From Flavobacterium sp. LHD-85 (GTDB lineage Bacteria; Bacteroidota; Bacteroidia; Flavobacteriales; Flavobacteriaceae): DNA of 64,000 nucleotides. The stretch lies in contig NZ_JAVFVR010000001.1 of assembly GCF_030929595.1 (NCBI RefSeq), positions 1,116,001-1,180,000 of the forward strand. Direction: 5' to 3'. Under the pieces are notes generated by a model, which was given only the letters and a program-made list of their open reading frames with translations, did not search any database and had not been told where the DNA came from. Numbering within the stretch: the first letter of the stretch is position 1; the number at the start of each line of letters is the position of its first letter. The translations under genes were made by a program, and so were the position numbers. Of this stretch, positions 53,944 to 62,542 are shown in pieces.

Positions 53944-54825
53944 ATGAGTCAATGGGATGGTAAATCCAAAGGAACTGTTTTAGGTTATAAAATATTCGTT
54001 TTTTTAATTCAAAAAGCGGGTGTCAAAGCTGCTTATGCCTTACTTTATTTCGTAGCTTCTTATTATTTTTTGTTTCTTAGAAAAAGCAACAAAGCTATTT
54101 TCTATTACTTTAAAGAAAGGTTGCAATACTCCTATTTCAAATCCAAAAAAATGGTTTTCAAAAGCTATTATACTTTTGGACAAACCATTATTGATAAAGT
54201 TTCCATTTCTGCTGGAATGAGAAACAGATTCACTTACGAATTTGACGGAATAGAAACACTGAAAAAATTACTTGCCGAGAAAAAAGGCGGTGTTCTTATT
54301 AGTGCACATGTTGGTAATTTTGAAATTGCAGAACATTTTCTAGGAGATATTGATCTTAATTTCCAAATCAATCTTGTTACAACAGATTTAGAACATTCTG
54401 CTATTAAGAATTATCTAGAAAGTGTTTCTCAAAAACCAACCGTAAAATTTATTATCATCAAAGAGGATCTCTCTCATATTTTTGAGATCAATGCCGCTTT
54501 GGCCAATAACGAATTAATCTGCTTTACAGGCGATCGTTATTTTGAAGGAACAAAATCGCTTTCTGAAAATCTTTTAGGCAAAGAAGCCAATTTTCCTGCG
54601 GGTCCGTTTTTAATTGCTTCAAGATTAAAAGTTCCAGTAGTTTTTGTTTACGTAATGAAAGAACCAAACCTTCATTATCATTTATACGCAAGAGAAGCCG
54701 AAGTCAAACACCGAGACGAAAAAGCGCTTTTGAAAGAATATGTAAAAAGCGTAGAAAGCATCTTAGATCGTTATCCATTACAATGGTTCAATTATTTTGA
54801 TTTTTGGAACGATATAAAATCGTAA
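53944..54825 (+). CDS. LpxL-like lipid acyltransferase
   Basis: 293 residues. One hydrophobic segment near 15-50. HX4E motif in SAHVGNFEIAEHF, with GDRYFEGTKSL and FPAGPFLIASRLKVPVVFVYV, typical of the lysophospholipid/lipid A acyltransferase family. In aryl-polyene clusters such enzymes are thought to move the acyl chain from ACP to an acceptor, here probably dialkylresorcinol. Inner membrane. Confidence 0.87.
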   Translation: MSQWDGKSKGTVLGYKIFVFLIQKAGVKAAYALLYFVASYYFLFLRKSNKAIFYYFKERLQYSYFKSKKMVFKSYYTFGQTIIDKVSISAGMRNRFTYEFDGIETLKKLLAEKKGGVLISAHVGNFEIAEHFLGDIDLNFQINLVTTDLEHSAIKNYLESVSQKPTVKFIIIKEDLSHIFEINAALANNELICFTGDRYFEGTKSLSENLLGKEANFPAGPFLIASRLKVPVVFVYVMKEPNLHYHLYAREAEVKHRDEKALLKEYVKSVESILDRYPLQWFNYFDFWNDIKS

Positions 54826-55138
54826 TTTTTTTTAGCCACAACCCGAGCGATAGCGAACAGGCGAAGCAATTCACGAATTTCGCTAATCATTTGTACCGAA
54901 ATTTTAGCTGTGAATTTCACCAATTTCCATTAATCTATTTTTTGTAAAATCATAACTTTTGCACGAATGATAATTCGTGAAATAAACGTCATTCATAATT
55001 TAAACAAAATCATTCATAACAGCTGTATTTTGAATAATTCGTGAATTCGTGGCTAATAAAAAAACCTTGGTCGAAATAAGAAAATTCGTTTAAATAAATT
55101 TACTTATTTTTGCTGACCACCAAAGCCAAAAAACCTAA
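54826..55138. repeat. 313-base gap with gccacgaatt-type repeats and darA promoter region
   Basis: Starts with agccacaacccgagcgatagcg near 54834 and closes with gaattcgtggct near 55044-55054. Inner copies of attcacgaatt and gataattcgtgaa are present. A second half just before darA is AT-rich and may hold the promoter. No gene seen. Confidence 0.6.
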
Positions 55139-56041
55139 ATGAAAAATGTTCTCGTAATTTATTATACGCAATCTGGACAACTGGAATCTATTGCAAAAAA
55201 TATTGCAAAACCATTCCTAAATTCAGACGAAATAAATCTCACATTTCACGAAATACAATTAGAAAAACCATTCCCATTTCCATGGAACAAAGAATCCTTT
55301 TTTGATGCCTTTCCAGAATCTTTTTTACAGATTCCAACCGCATTAAAACCAGTTCCAGAAGAAATTCTAAATACAAAGTTTGATCTAGTTTTATTTCATT
55401 ATCAGGTTTGGTACTTATCGCCTTCAATTCCGATCAATTCATTTTTGAAAAGTGATGATGCCAAGAAAATTTTAAACAATACACCTGTTATCACGATAAG
55501 CGGTTCAAGAAACATGTGGATTATGGCTCAGGAAAAAATCAAAGTTTTACTGAGAAAAGCCAATGCCAATTTGGTCGGAAACGTAGCTTTGGTAGATCGC
55601 GTTGGAAATTTAATCAGTGTAATTACCATTGTAGAATGGATGTTCTCTGGGGTTAAGAAAAAATATTTAGGCATTTTTCCGCTTCCTGGGGTTTCAGAAA
55701 AAGACATACAAGAATCGAGTCAGTTTGGAGAAATCATGCTGGATTCTTTACAGCAAAATAATTTAGCCCAATTACAGCCAAAATTGGTCGATGCCGGCGC
55801 TGTAAAAATAAGTTCGTATTTGGTGACTGTCGACAAAACGGCCAATAAAATTTTTAATAAATGGTCAAATATCATTTATAAAAATCAAAAAAACCGAAAA
55901 CAGCTGCTTAAAGTATTTAATGTTTATTTATTCCTTGCGATATGGTTAATCTCACCAATAGTGTATATATTGCACCTTATTACCTATCCGCTTAAGTTAA
56001 AATCTATAAAAAAGGAAACTCAATATTATCAGGGAGTTTAG
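55139..56041 (+). CDS. darA: Dialkylresorcinol condensing enzyme
   Basis: 300 residues. The N-terminus VLVIYYTQSGQLESIAKNIAKPF is flavodoxin-like, with WYLSPSIPINSFLKS and ITISGSRNMWIMAQEK, and a hydrophobic C-terminal segment (VYLFLAIWLISPIVYILHLITYPL). DarA acts with DarB to form the cyclohexenone/dialkylresorcinol that is esterified to the flexirubin acid. It lies 17 bases before darB. Confidence 0.88.
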   Translation: MKNVLVIYYTQSGQLESIAKNIAKPFLNSDEINLTFHEIQLEKPFPFPWNKESFFDAFPESFLQIPTALKPVPEEILNTKFDLVLFHYQVWYLSPSIPINSFLKSDDAKKILNNTPVITISGSRNMWIMAQEKIKVLLRKANANLVGNVALVDRVGNLISVITIVEWMFSGVKKKYLGIFPLPGVSEKDIQESSQFGEIMLDSLQQNNLAQLQPKLVDAGAVKISSYLVTVDKTANKIFNKWSNIIYKNQKNRKQLLKVFNVYLFLAIWLISPIVYILHLITYPLKLKSIKKETQYYQGV

Positions 56042-56058
56042 AAGACGAAATTTAAATT

Positions 56059-57192
56059 ATGTTTGAAGTATATATTACAAAAGCTGCAAAATATTTGCCA
56101 AACGAAGCCGTTTCAAATGACGAAATGGAAGCCTATCTAGGCCTTATCAATGATACTGCTTCAAAAGCAAGACGCATTATTTTGCGCAATAATAAAATTA
56201 CAAGCCGATATTACGCTGTTGACAAAGAAGGAAAAAGCACTCACAGCAATGCCGAATTAACCAAAAATGCTATTTTACCATTATTTGACGAAAACTTTAC
56301 GCCACAAGATTTAGAAGTACTTTCATGCGGGACCTCAACTCCCGACATTTTTCTGCCTTCGCACGCTGCGATGGTTCACGGTCTTTTAAAAAATAAATCG
56401 GTAGAATTAAACTCTTCAACAGGAGTTTGCTGTGCCGGAATGAACTCTCTTAAATTTGGTTTTCTTTCTATAAAATCTGGAAATTCAAAAAATGCAATCT
56501 GTACAGGATCAGAAAAAGTTTCGACCTGGCTGAATGCTCAAAAATACAATCACGAGGCCGACAATTTAAAAAGCCTTGAAGAACAGCCAATTATTGCTTT
56601 CAAAAAAGATTTCCTTCGTTGGATGTTGTCTGATGGTGCAGGAGCTTTTCTTTTGGAAAATAAACCAAGAGGACCAATTTCACTAAAAATCGAATGGATG
56701 GAAGCTTTTTCGTATGCATACGAATTAGAAACCTGCATGTATGCTGGAGGTGATAAATTGGAAAATGGAGAAATTAAAGGCTGGAGCGATTATTCGCCAG
56801 AACAATGGCTGAACGAATCTGTTTTTTCAATAAAACAAGACGTTAAATTATTAGATGAATTTATCCTGTCAAAAGGTGCTGAAAGCATGAAAGACGCCAT
56901 GGATAAAAACAATATTAAATCGGAAGATATCAATTACTTTATTCCTCACGTTTCTTCAAACTTTTTTGTTGAAGGACTGAAAAAAGGATTAAATGAAAAA
57001 GGTATCGGAATGAGCGATGACAAATGGTTCATGAATCTTTCTCGAGTTGGAAATGTCGGCTCTGCCTCTATTTATCTAGCTCTTGAAGAATTATTGAATT
57101 CAGGGAATTTGAAAAAAGGAGATAAAATTTTATTATCTGTTCCAGAAAGCGGAAGATTTTCTTTTGCTTATGCCTATTTAACAGTTTGTTAA
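56059..57192 (+). CDS. darB: Ketosynthase III-like DarB
   Basis: 377 residues, KAS III fold. Active-site cysteine in TGVCCAGMNSLK (Cys124 or 125), His in NYFIPHVSSNFF, and Asn in LSRVGNVGSASIYL. DarB condenses two acyl units in dialkylresorcinol synthesis. The TAA stop overlaps the next ATG by one base. Confidence 0.9.
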   Translation: MFEVYITKAAKYLPNEAVSNDEMEAYLGLINDTASKARRIILRNNKITSRYYAVDKEGKSTHSNAELTKNAILPLFDENFTPQDLEVLSCGTSTPDIFLPSHAAMVHGLLKNKSVELNSSTGVCCAGMNSLKFGFLSIKSGNSKNAICTGSEKVSTWLNAQKYNHEADNLKSLEEQPIIAFKKDFLRWMLSDGAGAFLLENKPRGPISLKIEWMEAFSYAYELETCMYAGGDKLENGEIKGWSDYSPEQWLNESVFSIKQDVKLLDEFILSKGAESMKDAMDKNNIKSEDINYFIPHVSSNFFVEGLKKGLNEKGIGMSDDKWFMNLSRVGNVGSASIYLALEELLNSGNLKKGDKILLSVPESGRFSFAYAYLTVC

Positions 57193-57620
57193 TGGAAACA
57201 ATGCTTTTAGAAAAAGAAATGGTAGAAAATTTATTGCCGCAAAAGTTCCCTTTTGTGATGGTAGACGCTATGCATTCTTATTCTGAAACTTCTTTGGTTT
57301 CAGGTTTAGAAATTCAGCGCGAGAATATTTTTGTATCAAACGATATTTTTCTTGAAGCTGGATTAATAGAACATATGGCACAATCTGTGGCATTGCATAC
57401 AGGATATCAATATTTTTTGAAAAACGAAATTGCTCCAACGGGCTATATTGGTTCTATTAAAGAAATTGAAATTAAGAAACTTCCAAAGCTTAACGATACT
57501 ATTCAATCTGAAGTTACAATTCTGCAGGAATTTGCAGGAATTACTCTTGTTGACATTGTTACGACGTTAAATAATGAAGAAATTGCCCGAGGACAAATGA
57601 AAACCGTTTTGGCAAAATAA
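57192..57620 (+). CDS. Hotdog 3-hydroxyacyl-ACP dehydratase-like protein, catalytic His missing
   Basis: 142 residues from METMLLEKEMVENLLPQKF. FabZ-like motif LLPQKFPFVMVDAM has Gln17 where FabZ has the catalytic His. The helix motif AGLIEHMAQSVALH keeps the Glu. Followed nine bases later by a second homolog with the His. The pair could form a heterodimer with a single active-site type. Confidence 0.82.
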   Translation: METMLLEKEMVENLLPQKFPFVMVDAMHSYSETSLVSGLEIQRENIFVSNDIFLEAGLIEHMAQSVALHTGYQYFLKNEIAPTGYIGSIKEIEIKKLPKLNDTIQSEVTILQEFAGITLVDIVTTLNNEEIARGQMKTVLAK

Positions 57621-57628
57621 AAGCATCG

Positions 57629-58096
57629 ATGAAAACTACTTCTGCTGTTGACATACAAAATTACTTACCACACCGAGCACCAATGCTTATGGTGGATTTG
57701 ATTTTGGATATAGATGCCAACTTTGTAGAAACTATCTTTTTGATAAAAGAAGACAATATTTTTGTTCAGAATACTGTTTTTAACGAAGCAGGTTTAATCG
57801 AAAATACAGCACAGACTTGTTCTGCAATTGTTGGAAAAAAATACTTTTTTGACGACAACGGAATCGAGAATGAAAACGTAAATGTAATCGGATTTATAAG
57901 TGCTTTGAAAAGTGTAAAAATTCATGCGCTTCCAAAAGTTGGCGATACAATCATAACAAAAGCCAATCTGGTTTCTAAATTTGTTGGAGACGATTACACT
58001 TTGTGCACAATGAGCTGCAAAAGCTTATTGGAAGACCAGATACTCTTAGAATGCGAAATTAACTTGTTTATTCAGAAAACAATTTCAGTTGGATAA
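57629..58096 (+). CDS. Hotdog 3-hydroxyacyl-ACP dehydratase
   Basis: 155 residues. YLPHRAPMLMVDLILD carries His15 in the FabZ position and EAGLIENTAQTCSAIVG the catalytic Glu. Removes water from hydroxyacyl-ACP to make the conjugated double bonds. Partner of the preceding gene. Confidence 0.88.
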   Translation: MKTTSAVDIQNYLPHRAPMLMVDLILDIDANFVETIFLIKEDNIFVQNTVFNEAGLIENTAQTCSAIVGKKYFFDDNGIENENVNVIGFISALKSVKIHALPKVGDTIITKANLVSKFVGDDYTLCTMSCKSLLEDQILLECEINLFIQKTISVG

Positions 58097-58409
58097 TTTT
58101 AAAAAAGTCATTTCACATTTAGGAATTCGAATCGGGATTTTATTGTCATTGTTTGGATTATTAGTCTTGTATTGGAGCTTCATTTATGACCCGCATTCAC
58201 TTTGCGATCAAGACCAACATAGACATACAGATGCAGGTTTAGGAATGTTTGTTTTAGCATTATTCATCACTGTTTTTTTCTATTTTGGATTATTAATAGA
58301 AATGATTTATTTATTCGTGAAGAAAAACCGAATTTTAGCTTTCGCAAATCTTGGATTTTTAATAATTAGTTTATGTATAGTTTCAATCTGTATGTTTCTA
58401 ATAAATTAA
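58089..58409 (+). CDS. Small membrane protein of the flexirubin cluster, TTG start
   Basis: 106 residues with three hydrophobic segments (GIRIGILLSLFGLLVLYWSF, GMFVLALFITVFFYFGLLIEMIYLF given in parts, and FLIISLCIVSICMFLIN) and a polar HRHTD loop. The start is TTG, overlapping the dehydratase stop by eight bases; no ATG exists until mid-protein. The tight overlap and the next gene ten bases away support translation. Unknown function. Confidence 0.6.
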   Translation: MDNFKKVISHLGIRIGILLSLFGLLVLYWSFIYDPHSLCDQDQHRHTDAGLGMFVLALFITVFFYFGLLIEMIYLFVKKNRILAFANLGFLIISLCIVSICMFLIN

Positions 58410-58418
58410 TTTAGCAAA

Positions 58419-58823
58419 ATGGAAAAAGACAAAGTCCCTCAGGATCAAAGCAACTTAACGAAAAACAACGTAAAAGAGCTTTTGTATGCAACAGATGAAA
58501 ATGGTAATTATACCACAACATTAAGTACAGGCTGGGAACCTAAAACAATAGCACTTTCAAATTCTATTGACGAAATAAACGAACGAATTGCCGATGCCAA
58601 ACAGCAGGTCTTAAATGGCGAAGTAAGTCCGATTGTGTATTTTATGGAGGCCAATAAAATGGATCTTAACATCTTATGCAGCTACGTAGGGTTTTGGAAA
58701 TGGCGCGTAAAAAGACATTTTAAACCTAGTGTTTTTGCCAAACTAAACGATAAAATCCTGAAAAAATATGCTGATACTTTTGGAGTATCAATCGAAGAAT
58801 TAAAAAACAGCATTACCAAATAA
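58419..58823 (+). CDS. Hypothetical flexirubin-cluster protein
   Basis: 134 residues, soluble, no signal. Residues about 45-130 are helical: IDEINERIADAKQQVLNGEVSPIVYFMEANKMD, then YVGFWKWRVKRHFKPSVFAKLNDKILKKYADTFGV. The C-terminal part has a helix-turn-helix look but no family match I can name. It is immediately followed by the BtrH-like gene, so it may work with it. Confidence 0.65.
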   Translation: MEKDKVPQDQSNLTKNNVKELLYATDENGNYTTTLSTGWEPKTIALSNSIDEINERIADAKQQVLNGEVSPIVYFMEANKMDLNILCSYVGFWKWRVKRHFKPSVFAKLNDKILKKYADTFGVSIEELKNSITK

Positions 58824-59822
58824 ATGGAATTAACTTTCACACATCATCAGTCTGCTCATTGCGAGAATGGAGTAGCGTCAAATCTGCTAAAAAATAGCGG
58901 ACTAAACATTAGCGAACCGATGGTTTTTGGTATTGGCTCTGGATTGTTTTTTGTATATCTGCCATTTATAAAAGTGAATCATGCACCGGCAATCAGTTAC
59001 AGAACTTTGCCTGGACAGATTTTCAATAAAGTGGCTACTCGTTTAAATTTAAAAATAAAAAGACAAAAATTTTCTTCTGTTGCAAATGCCAATAAAGCAT
59101 TAGACGAAAATTTAAAAAATAATATTCCAACAGGATTACAGGTTGGCGTATACAATTTAAGTTATTTCCCAGACGAATATCGTTTTCATTTCAACGCGCA
59201 CAATTTAGTCGTTTACGGAAAAACCGAAACCGAATATTTAGTGAGCGATCCTGTTATGGAAACCGTTACGACTTTAACTTATGAAGACATGGATAAAGTA
59301 CGTTTTGCCAAAGGAGCTTTTGCGCCTCGCGGACAAATGTACTATCCGATTCAGATTCCAAAAGAAGTCGATTTAAAAAGCGCCATCATTAAAGGAATCA
59401 AAAATACGTGCCGAGATATGCTCGCGCCAATGCCAATTGTTGGTGTTCGCGGCATCAAAATGGTTTCTCGCCAAATTCGTAAATGGCCTGCAAAACATGG
59501 CGTTAGAAAAGCCAATCATTACCTAGCGCAAATGGTTCGTATGCAGGAAGAAATTGGAACTGGAGGCGGTGGTTTCCGTTTTATTTATGCGGCATTTTTA
59601 CAAGAAGCTTCGGTTATTTTAGGTAACGAAGAATTAAAAGATCTTTCTAAAGAAATGACCAAAATTGGCGATTCATGGCGTGATTTTGCTGTTGAAGCTT
59701 CCCGTATTTACAAGAACAGAAGTGCCAAAGAAGATGCCTACAACACTATTGCTGATGAACTTTTGGACATTGCCAATAGAGAAGAAATCTTTTTCAAAAA
59801 ATTAAAAAAAGCGATTAGCTAA
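58824..59822 (+). CDS. BtrH N-terminal domain protein
   Basis: 332 residues. N-terminal FTHHQSAHCENGVASNLLKNSG has the Cys and His of the BtrH-type papain-like acyltransferase domain (about 1-135, ending YLVSDP). The C-terminal half (about 150-325) is a helical DUF4872-like region. BtrH moves an acyl group from ACP to an acceptor in butirosin synthesis. Here it could transfer the aryl-polyene chain. Function in flexirubin not established to my knowledge. Confidence 0.8.
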   Translation: MELTFTHHQSAHCENGVASNLLKNSGLNISEPMVFGIGSGLFFVYLPFIKVNHAPAISYRTLPGQIFNKVATRLNLKIKRQKFSSVANANKALDENLKNNIPTGLQVGVYNLSYFPDEYRFHFNAHNLVVYGKTETEYLVSDPVMETVTTLTYEDMDKVRFAKGAFAPRGQMYYPIQIPKEVDLKSAIIKGIKNTCRDMLAPMPIVGVRGIKMVSRQIRKWPAKHGVRKANHYLAQMVRMQEEIGTGGGGFRFIYAAFLQEASVILGNEELKDLSKEMTKIGDSWRDFAVEASRIYKNRSAKEDAYNTIADELLDIANREEIFFKKLKKAIS

Positions 59823-59831
59823 CACACTATT

Positions 59832-60584
59832 TTGCAGTCTATCATTCAAATAGAATCCCTTTCGAAAAAGTACAAAAATGCAGAAATGTATTCTTTGGAC
59901 AACGTTTCGCTAAATATAAATGAAGGTCAGATTTTTGGCCTACTTGGCCCAAACGGTGCTGGAAAAACTACTTTGATTTCTATGCTCTGCGGATTGGTAA
60001 AACCAACTTCTGGGCATTTTACAATTGATGGTTTAGACTATCAGCATCATGCTTCAAAAATTAAAAAAATCATAGGCGTTGTTCCACAAGAATATGCTTT
60101 GTATCCAACTTTAACCGCTAGAGAAAATCTGCTTTATTTTGGAAGTATGTATGGTTTAAAAGGTTCTGATTTAAAAGATAAAGTAATCGAAACGCTTGAT
60201 CTTTTAGGCTTATTGAAATTTGCCGATAAACAAGTTCAGACTTTCTCCGGCGGAATGAAACGCCGTGTCAACCTGATCGCGGGAATTCTCCATAATCCAA
60301 AAGTTTTGTTTTTGGATGAACCAACAGTTGGTGTCGATGTGCATTCTAAAACTGCCATTATCGATTATTTGAAAGTGCTGAACCAAAACGGAACAACTAT
60401 TATTTATACCTCGCATCATTTGGCTGAAGCCGAAGATTTCTGTTCTCAAATTGCGATTTTAGATCAAGGGCAGATTTACGCACAAGCAACTCCGTCGGCA
60501 TTAATTGAATCTACAAAAGATGCTCGAAATCTCGAAGATGTTTTTATTTCATTAACTGGTAAAGCGTTGAGAGATGATATATAA
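59832..60584 (+). CDS. ABC transporter ATP-binding subunit, TTG start
   Basis: 250 residues. Walker A GPNGAGKTT, Q-loop VVPQEYAL, signature FSGGMKRRVNL, Walker B VLFLDEPTVGVD, switch His in TSHHLAEAED. ABC-2 exporter class. The start is TTG at 59832; the conserved beta strand IIQIESLSKKYKN needs it. It overlaps the permease start by 11 bases. Confidence 0.92.
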   Translation: MQSIIQIESLSKKYKNAEMYSLDNVSLNINEGQIFGLLGPNGAGKTTLISMLCGLVKPTSGHFTIDGLDYQHHASKIKKIIGVVPQEYALYPTLTARENLLYFGSMYGLKGSDLKDKVIETLDLLGLLKFADKQVQTFSGGMKRRVNLIAGILHNPKVLFLDEPTVGVDVHSKTAIIDYLKVLNQNGTTIIYTSHHLAEAEDFCSQIAILDQGQIYAQATPSALIESTKDARNLEDVFISLTGKALRDDI

Positions 60585-61857
60585 AATTTGGATGTCGGTA
60601 GTAAAAGAATTCCTTTTGCTAAAAAGAGATTTAGGTGGATTGATTATTTTATTTATCATGCCTTTGGTTTTGGTAATTGCCGTAACCTTAATTCAGGACA
60701 GCACTTTTAAAGCCGTAACCGATTCTAAACTTCAGATTCTTTTGGTTGACAAAGACCATGGATCTGTTTCTAAAACGGTTTTTGAAAATTTAGAAAAAAG
60801 CAAATATTTTACTGTTGTAACCCAAATCGACAATAAACCTATTACCGAAGAAATTGCCAAAGAAAATGTCTACAAAGGAAAATTTCAATTGGCAATTGTA
60901 ATTCCAGAAAACCTAAGTTCCGATTTACAGGAAAAAGTAAATCAGAATGTAGAGAAAATTGTAAGCAATTTAGGTTTGACCGATAGTACAACAGCTGCCG
61001 AACCTCAACGCGTTATTAAAGAAAAAGAAGTTAAACTGTATTTTGATCCAGCGGTACAAATGAGTTTCAAAAATGCTGTCATGAGTTCGATCGACAAAAT
61101 GATTTCGCAGATTGAAACCAAATCGATTTACAGCACTTTTCAAAAACAATTAGGCGAAGAAACGATCGATTTTGAACAGAAGAACTTTATCACTTTCAAA
61201 GAAATAATTCCGAGAATCAACAACAAAGAAGTTCGTCCAAATTCCGTTCAGCATAATGTTCCGGCGTGGACACTTTTTGCTATCTTTTTTATTGTCATTC
61301 CGTTATCGATCAATATTGTAAAAGAAAAATCACAAGGAACTTTTGTTCGATTAAGAACCAATCCAGTTTCTAATTTAGTGGTGATTATCGGAAAAACCAT
61401 TACCTACTCGATCATTTGCATGATTCAGTTTTATATGATGGTTGCCGTTGCCGTATTCTTATTCCCGTCGATCGGATTGCCTTCTTTAAACATTGAAGGT
61501 CATTTCTTGCTGACAAGTGTTGTTGCATTATTTTCAGGTTTTGCAGCAATCGGGTTCGGAATCTTATTAGGAACAGTGGCAAGCACGCAAGAACAATCGG
61601 CTCCGTTTGGTGCAACAAGTGTGATTATTTTAGCGGCGATTGGTGGTGTTTGGGTTCCAGTTTTTGCTATGCCGAAAATCATGCAATATATCGCAAAATC
61701 ATCTCCAATGAACTGGGGGTTAGAAGCTTTTTACGATGTATTACTTAGAAACGTTTCTTTCGTCGAAATCATACCAAGAATAAGTTTATTATTTTTGTTT
61801 TTCATTATTACCACTTCCATCGCATTATTTTATGATAAAAAGAAAAGAGCAGTTTAA
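60574..61857 (+). CDS. ABC-2 type transporter permease
   Basis: 427 residues. One N-terminal transmembrane segment, a large extracytoplasmic loop (about 45-225, VKLYFDPAVQMSFKNAVMSS), then five hydrophobic segments from about 230, including WTLFAIFFIVIPLSINIV. Probable exporter of pigment or its precursor to the outer membrane. Its 3' end overlaps the thioesterase by 26 bases. Confidence 0.9.
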   Translation: MIYKIWMSVVKEFLLLKRDLGGLIILFIMPLVLVIAVTLIQDSTFKAVTDSKLQILLVDKDHGSVSKTVFENLEKSKYFTVVTQIDNKPITEEIAKENVYKGKFQLAIVIPENLSSDLQEKVNQNVEKIVSNLGLTDSTTAAEPQRVIKEKEVKLYFDPAVQMSFKNAVMSSIDKMISQIETKSIYSTFQKQLGEETIDFEQKNFITFKEIIPRINNKEVRPNSVQHNVPAWTLFAIFFIVIPLSINIVKEKSQGTFVRLRTNPVSNLVVIIGKTITYSIICMIQFYMMVAVAVFLFPSIGLPSLNIEGHFLLTSVVALFSGFAAIGFGILLGTVASTQEQSAPFGATSVIILAAIGGVWVPVFAMPKIMQYIAKSSPMNWGLEAFYDVLLRNVSFVEIIPRISLLFLFFIITTSIALFYDKKKRAV

Positions 61858-62281
61858 AGAAGCTACAGATCTAACTGTTTCACACGAAATCAGGATTCGT
61901 TTTAACGAAACAGATCCGCTTGGAATTGTTTGGCACGGCAATTATATCACGTACTTCGAAGATGGACGAGAAGCGTTTGGACGCCAACATGGACTTACGT
62001 ATCTGGATATTGCCAAAACGGGTTATACAACGCCAATTGTAAAATCGACTTGCGAACATAAATTGTCTTTGCGTTATGGAGATGTGGTAACAATAGAAAC
62101 AACTGTTGTCGATACTCCAGCCGCGAAAATGATTTACCGCTTTAAAATAATTGATGACAAAGGAGAAGTGGCCTGTACAGGCGAAACCACTCAGGTTTTT
62201 TTAGATAAAGACGGAAATTTAATGCTGACAAATCCTCCTTTTTATGAGGAATGGAAACGAAAAGTGGGGTTATTGAAGTAG
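61832..62281 (+). CDS. Acyl-CoA/ACP thioesterase (4-hydroxybenzoyl-CoA type)
   Basis: 149 residues, hotdog fold. The motif RFNETDPLGIVWHGNYITYFEDGREAFGRQHG is that of YbgC/4-HBT thioesterases, with Asp in ETDPLGIV. Could release the aryl-polyene acid from ACP. Overlaps the permease end. Confidence 0.88.
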   Translation: MIKRKEQFKEATDLTVSHEIRIRFNETDPLGIVWHGNYITYFEDGREAFGRQHGLTYLDIAKTGYTTPIVKSTCEHKLSLRYGDVVTIETTVVDTPAAKMIYRFKIIDDKGEVACTGETTQVFLDKDGNLMLTNPPFYEEWKRKVGLLK

Positions 62282-62337
62282 AACACGGATTTCACGAATT
62301 TTCACGAATTAAAAATAAAATAATCTGAATCTATTTC

Positions 62338-62525
62338 CTGCAAGGTTTCCAAAACCTTGTAGGTATAAAAATAAAATCTGCTCAAATCTGCAAAATCTGC
62401 GTGAAACCTTTTTCCAGATAAGGCTTTAAAAATAAAATCTGCTCAAATCTGCAAAATCTGCGTGAAACCATTTTTCAGATAAAGCTTTAAAATAAATACC
62501 TACAAGGTTTCCAAAACCTTGCAGG
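62338..62525. repeat. Composite repeat: two 41-base direct copies inside an inverted repeat
   Basis: Outer arms 62338-62365 and 62497-62525 (ctacaaggtttccaaaacctt type) are themselves palindromic and enclose two direct copies of a 41-base word (62367-62407 and 62428-62469 approx.; period 61). Also upstream: aatttcacgaattttcacgaatt. The second outer arm runs up to the ketosynthase leader. Confidence 0.75.
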
Positions 62526-62542
62526 AGAAATCGAAATATAAA

